Part shown: positions 61,483-64,000 of the stretch, one piece after another
How positions within the stretch are numbered: position 1 is the stretch's first letter
How the letters are laid out: each line of letters begins with the position of its first letter
The notes under the pieces: model-generated
Told to the model about the DNA's origin: nothing
The model's input: the letters and a program-made list of their open reading frames with translations, nothing else
Databases searched by the model: none
Assembly: GCF_023330685.1 (NCBI RefSeq)
Contig: NZ_CP097128.1
Span: 2,604,001 to 2,668,000 of the forward strand
DNA: 64,000 nt
Direction: 5' to 3'
Source of the DNA: Conexibacter sp. DBS9H8
Lineage (GTDB): Bacteria > Actinomycetota > Thermoleophilia > Solirubrobacterales > Solirubrobacteraceae
Program-made: the position numbers and the translations under genes

Positions 61483-62970
61483 TCAGGCGGAAAGGGAGCC
61501 CGCAAGGACGCGCACGGTCGCAAAGCTCGGGTCGGCGGCGCCGTGCAGGCGCGCGCCCGCGGCGGTGAGGGCACGGAGGTAGCCGACCACCTCGGCGGTG
61601 ATCCGCTCGCCCGGCAGGAGGGTCGGGATACCCGGCGGGTAGCCGGCGATCGACTCGGTCGAGATCCGTCCGACGGCGGCATCGACCGGCACCGCCTCAC
61701 TGGCTCCGAGAAACGCCTCACGCGGCGCCACGACGGCGGGGGCGGCTCCGGACGGCGGCGGTGGCACGCTCACTCGCGCAGCCGGGTCGGCCGGGGCGAG
61801 AAGCCGCACCGCCTCAGCGAGGTCGTGGGCGAAGCGCATCAGCGGCTCCAGCGGTTGGGCGAGCCCGAGCACGAGCACCATCGCCTGATGGGTGGACAGC
61901 TCGAGGTGGATGTCATAGCCGCTGCGCAATGCCTCGGCGATCTCATAGCCAGTGTGACCGGTACCGCGGACGTCGATGACGAGGCGGAGCGGGTCCCAGC
62001 CGGCGACGCCCGGGCGGCCGACCTGCTCGGCCCCGACGACACGGCAGCCGGGAATCGCCTCGATCAGGCCACGCACCCGAGCGGCGGCAGCGATGGTGGC
62101 GTCGATCAGCATCTCCCCGTGCACGGCGAGCTGGCGGCGCGCCCCGTCGAGGGAGGCGAGCAACAGCGCCGAGGGTGAGGTCGAGCGGACGAGCCGCACA
62201 GCGCGGGCGACCGCCCCGACGTCAACCCGTCCCGAGCCGGAGACGAGCAGCATCGCCGACTGGGTGAGCGACCCGACGATCTTGTGCGTCGAGGCGAGCA
62301 TCGCGTCGGCGCCGAGGGCGAGCGGTGAGGCGGGCAGCCCGGCGTGGAAGCCGAAGTGCGCTCCCCAGGCGGCGTCGACGATCAGCGGGACCCCGTGGGC
62401 GTGGGCGACCTCGACACAGCCGGCGATGTCGGCGGCCATCCCGTAGTAGGTCGGCGAGACCATGAAGGCGGCGGTCGCCTGCGTGGCGGCGTCGAGGGCG
62501 GCCGCGAGCGCGGTGGGCGTGATGCCGTGGGCCATCCCGAGCTCGGCGTCGTACTCGGGCGCGACGAACACCGGTAGCCCGCCGGAGAGGACGAGACCGT
62601 CGACGAGGCTCGCGTGGGAGTTGCGCTGCACCACCGCTCGTGCTCCGAGCGGGGCGAGGGCGAGGGCGAGGGCGTGGTTGCCCTGGCTCGCGCCGTTGGT
62701 GAGGAACCAGCAGCGGTCCGCCCCGTAGGCGGCGGCGGCGAGCGCCTCGGCTCGCTCATAGGGGGTCGGGCGCGGCCCGATGTCGATCCCCTCGATGTCC
62801 TGCGGAATGTCGAGGGCGAGCGCGTCGGCCCCGAAGGCGTGGATCAGACCGGGATCCGCCCCGCTCACCTTGTGCCCGGGCACATGAAAGCGCGCCGGGC
62901 CACGGAAGCCGTAGCTGATGACCGCGTCAAGGTAGGGGGCGGTCGGCTGGCCGGCCGGAAAGGCGCTCAC
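61483..62970 (-). CDS. Orn/Lys/Arg-type PLP decarboxylase
   Basis: A 495-residue fold-type I PLP enzyme of the biosynthetic ornithine/lysine/arginine decarboxylase family: RFHVPGHK near the start, FLTNGASQGNHALAL, PTYYG, VDAAWGAHFGFH, and the PLP-binding Lys in STHK. The length fits the short actinobacterial/Bacillus SpeA form without the N-terminal wing. The GTG start overlaps the prfB stop (GTGA). Arginine, lysine or ornithine cannot be chosen from sequence alone. It lies upstream of nadC-nadA. Confidence 0.85.
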   Translation of the reverse strand: MSAFPAGQPTAPYLDAVISYGFRGPARFHVPGHKVSGADPGLIHAFGADALALDIPQDIEGIDIGPRPTPYERAEALAAAAYGADRCWFLTNGASQGNHALALALAPLGARAVVQRNSHASLVDGLVLSGGLPVFVAPEYDAELGMAHGITPTALAAALDAATQATAAFMVSPTYYGMAADIAGCVEVAHAHGVPLIVDAAWGAHFGFHAGLPASPLALGADAMLASTHKIVGSLTQSAMLLVSGSGRVDVGAVARAVRLVRSTSPSALLLASLDGARRQLAVHGEMLIDATIAAAARVRGLIEAIPGCRVVGAEQVGRPGVAGWDPLRLVIDVRGTGHTGYEIAEALRSGYDIHLELSTHQAMVLVLGLAQPLEPLMRFAHDLAEAVRLLAPADPAARVSVPPPPSGAAPAVVAPREAFLGASEAVPVDAAVGRISTESIAGYPPGIPTLLPGERITAEVVGYLRALTAAGARLHGAADPSFATVRVLAGSLSA

Positions 62971-64000
62971 GACGCGGGTGTGGCGTTTGCGGCGGCGAGC
63001 AGGTAAGCGCGGACGAACCCGTCGAGGTCACCGTCGAGCACCCGGTTCGCGTCCCCCATCTCAAAGTCGGTGCGGTGGTCTTTGACCATCGTGTAGGGGT
63101 GCAGCACGTAGGAGCGGATCTGGGAGCCGAAGTTGACGTCCTGGGCCTGGCCCTTCTCACGGGCGATCTCCTCGCGGCGTTCCCGTTCGGCGCGCTCAGC
63201 GAGCTTGGAGCGGAGCATCGCCATCGCCTGGGCCTTGTTCTGGGTCTGGGAGCGCTCGTTCTGGCACTGGACGACGATCCCGGTCGGACGGTGGGTGATG
63301 CGGATCGCCGAGTCGGTCTTGTTGACGTGCTGGCCACCCGCCCCCGACGCGCGGTAGGTGTCGACCTGGAGGTCGTCCTCGTCGATGGCGATCTCACCGA
63401 CGTCCTCAACGACCGGGGAGACCTCCACGCCGGCGAAGGAGGTCTGGCGCCGGTTGGCCGAGTCAAACGGCGACAGGCGGACGAGCCGGTGAACGCCCTT
63501 CTCGGCGCCGTAGAGCCCGTAGGCGTTCTCCCCGTGCACGGCGAAGGTCGCCGACTTGATTCCGGCCTCCTCCCCGGGGGAGGCCTCGAGCAGTTCGACG
63601 CTGAAGCCGCGCTTCTCCGCCCAGCGCATCTCCATCCTCAGGACCATCTCGGCCCAGTCCTGGGCGTCGGTGCCTCCCGCGCCGGCGTTGACGCTCACCA
63701 TCGCGTCGCCGGCGTCGTAGCGACCGGAGAAGAGACGCTCCTCCTCCAGCGCGGCGAGACGCGCCTCGACCGAGGCGACCTGCTCGAGCAGCTCCGAGGA
63801 CAGGCTCGGGTCCTCCTCGGCCATCTCCGCGAGCGCGTCAAGATCCTCGGCGTCGCGCTCGAGCCGGGAGAAGGTGTCGATTTTGCGAGACGCCCGGGCG
63901 TGCTCGGAGCTGACCTGGGCCGCCCGCTCCTGGGTGTCCCAGAACCCGGGCTCGGCCATCTCCGCCTCCAGCGCACTGACGCGCTCGCTCAGCCCAGCCG
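62967..64000 (-). CDS. prfB: Peptide chain release factor 2 (5' end missing)
   Basis: The last 344 codons or so of RF2. The recognition tripeptide SPF (VRLSPFDSANRRQTSF) marks it as RF2, and GGQ in ASGAGGQHVNKTDSA is the peptidyl-tRNA hydrolysis motif. The frame stays open to the window edge with typical coiled-coil sequence (SERVSALEAEMAEPGFWD), so the start and any programmed frameshift site lie outside. It heads the run prfB-decarboxylase-nadC-nadA. Confidence 0.96.
   Translation of the reverse strand, partial: AGLSERVSALEAEMAEPGFWDTQERAAQVSSEHARASRKIDTFSRLERDAEDLDALAEMAEEDPSLSSELLEQVASVEARLAALEEERLFSGRYDAGDAMVSVNAGAGGTDAQDWAEMVLRMEMRWAEKRGFSVELLEASPGEEAGIKSATFAVHGENAYGLYGAEKGVHRLVRLSPFDSANRRQTSFAGVEVSPVVEDVGEIAIDEDDLQVDTYRASGAGGQHVNKTDSAIRITHRPTGIVVQCQNERSQTQNKAQAMAMLRSKLAERAERERREEIAREKGQAQDVNFGSQIRSYVLHPYTMVKDHRTDFEMGDANRVLDGDLDGFVRAYLLAAANATPAS

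Noticed and set aside
63960..64000. Programmed frameshift of prfB
   Set aside because: The possible site lies beyond the window; the visible frame is continuous.

Overview
This 64 kb window is chromosomal DNA of a very GC-rich bacterium. The likeliest source is a deep-branching actinobacterium of the class Thermoleophilia (Solirubrobacterales-like). That is an inference from strong C/G third-position bias, frequent GTG starts, tight ATGA/GTGA gene overlaps, a complete type IV pilus machine, and an aro/efp/nusB gene order beside it. There is no rRNA, IS element, CRISPR array or prophage. There is one tRNA.

Layout. 1-2.6 kb: a lipoprotein sugar-binding protein (cut by the edge), an OmpR-type response regulator, and an unusual protein joining an ABC ATPase to a histidine kinase. 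2.6-9.1 kb: a minus-strand housekeeping run (aroC, fused aroK-aroB, aroQ, M24 peptidase, efp, nusB, a helical unknown, a LOG-family protein). 9.3-21.8 kb: type IV pilus genes. Two three-gene minor-pilin modules face each other across a terminator; the right-hand one continues an operon pilM-pilN-pilO-pilP-like. pilD and the major pilin pilA follow, and pilA carries a convincing c-di-GMP-I riboswitch in its leader. 22-32.5 kb: a surface-glycan cluster (two paralogous polytopic membrane proteins, a Wzx-like flippase, six glycosyltransferases, one with a frameshift), with several overlapping convergent genes. 32.6-43 kb: a minus-strand run alaS-ruvX-CHRD lipoprotein-mltG-aroE-pilB-pilT-pilC-small zinc protein. 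43-49.6 kb: a glycosyltransferase with a strikingly different codon-use core, recQ, a NifU-like/MnmA fusion, and a secreted CAP-like protein with a Gly-Gly-Thr repeat. 49.7-55 kb: aspS, hisS, a metallo-hydrolase, a small membrane protein, a formiminotransferase. 55-64 kb: tRNA(CAT), a VapBC-like toxin-antitoxin pair, an HTH/RskA-like membrane regulator, a SurA-like protein, an ABC exporter, nadA, nadC, an Orn/Lys/Arg-type decarboxylase and the start-truncated prfB.

How the genes fit together. The pilus parts (PilA, minor pilins, PilB/C/D/M/N/O/T) form a nearly complete machine, and the riboswitch suggests the second messenger c-di-GMP sets pilin level. The glycan genes lie inside the pilus locus and could decorate the pilus or build an exopolysaccharide (inference). 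The most novel items are the ABC-ATPase/histidine-kinase fusion with its repeat-bearing operator, the c-di-GMP riboswitch on pilA, the Fe-S scaffold/tRNA thiolase fusion, and the mosaic glycosyltransferase gene.
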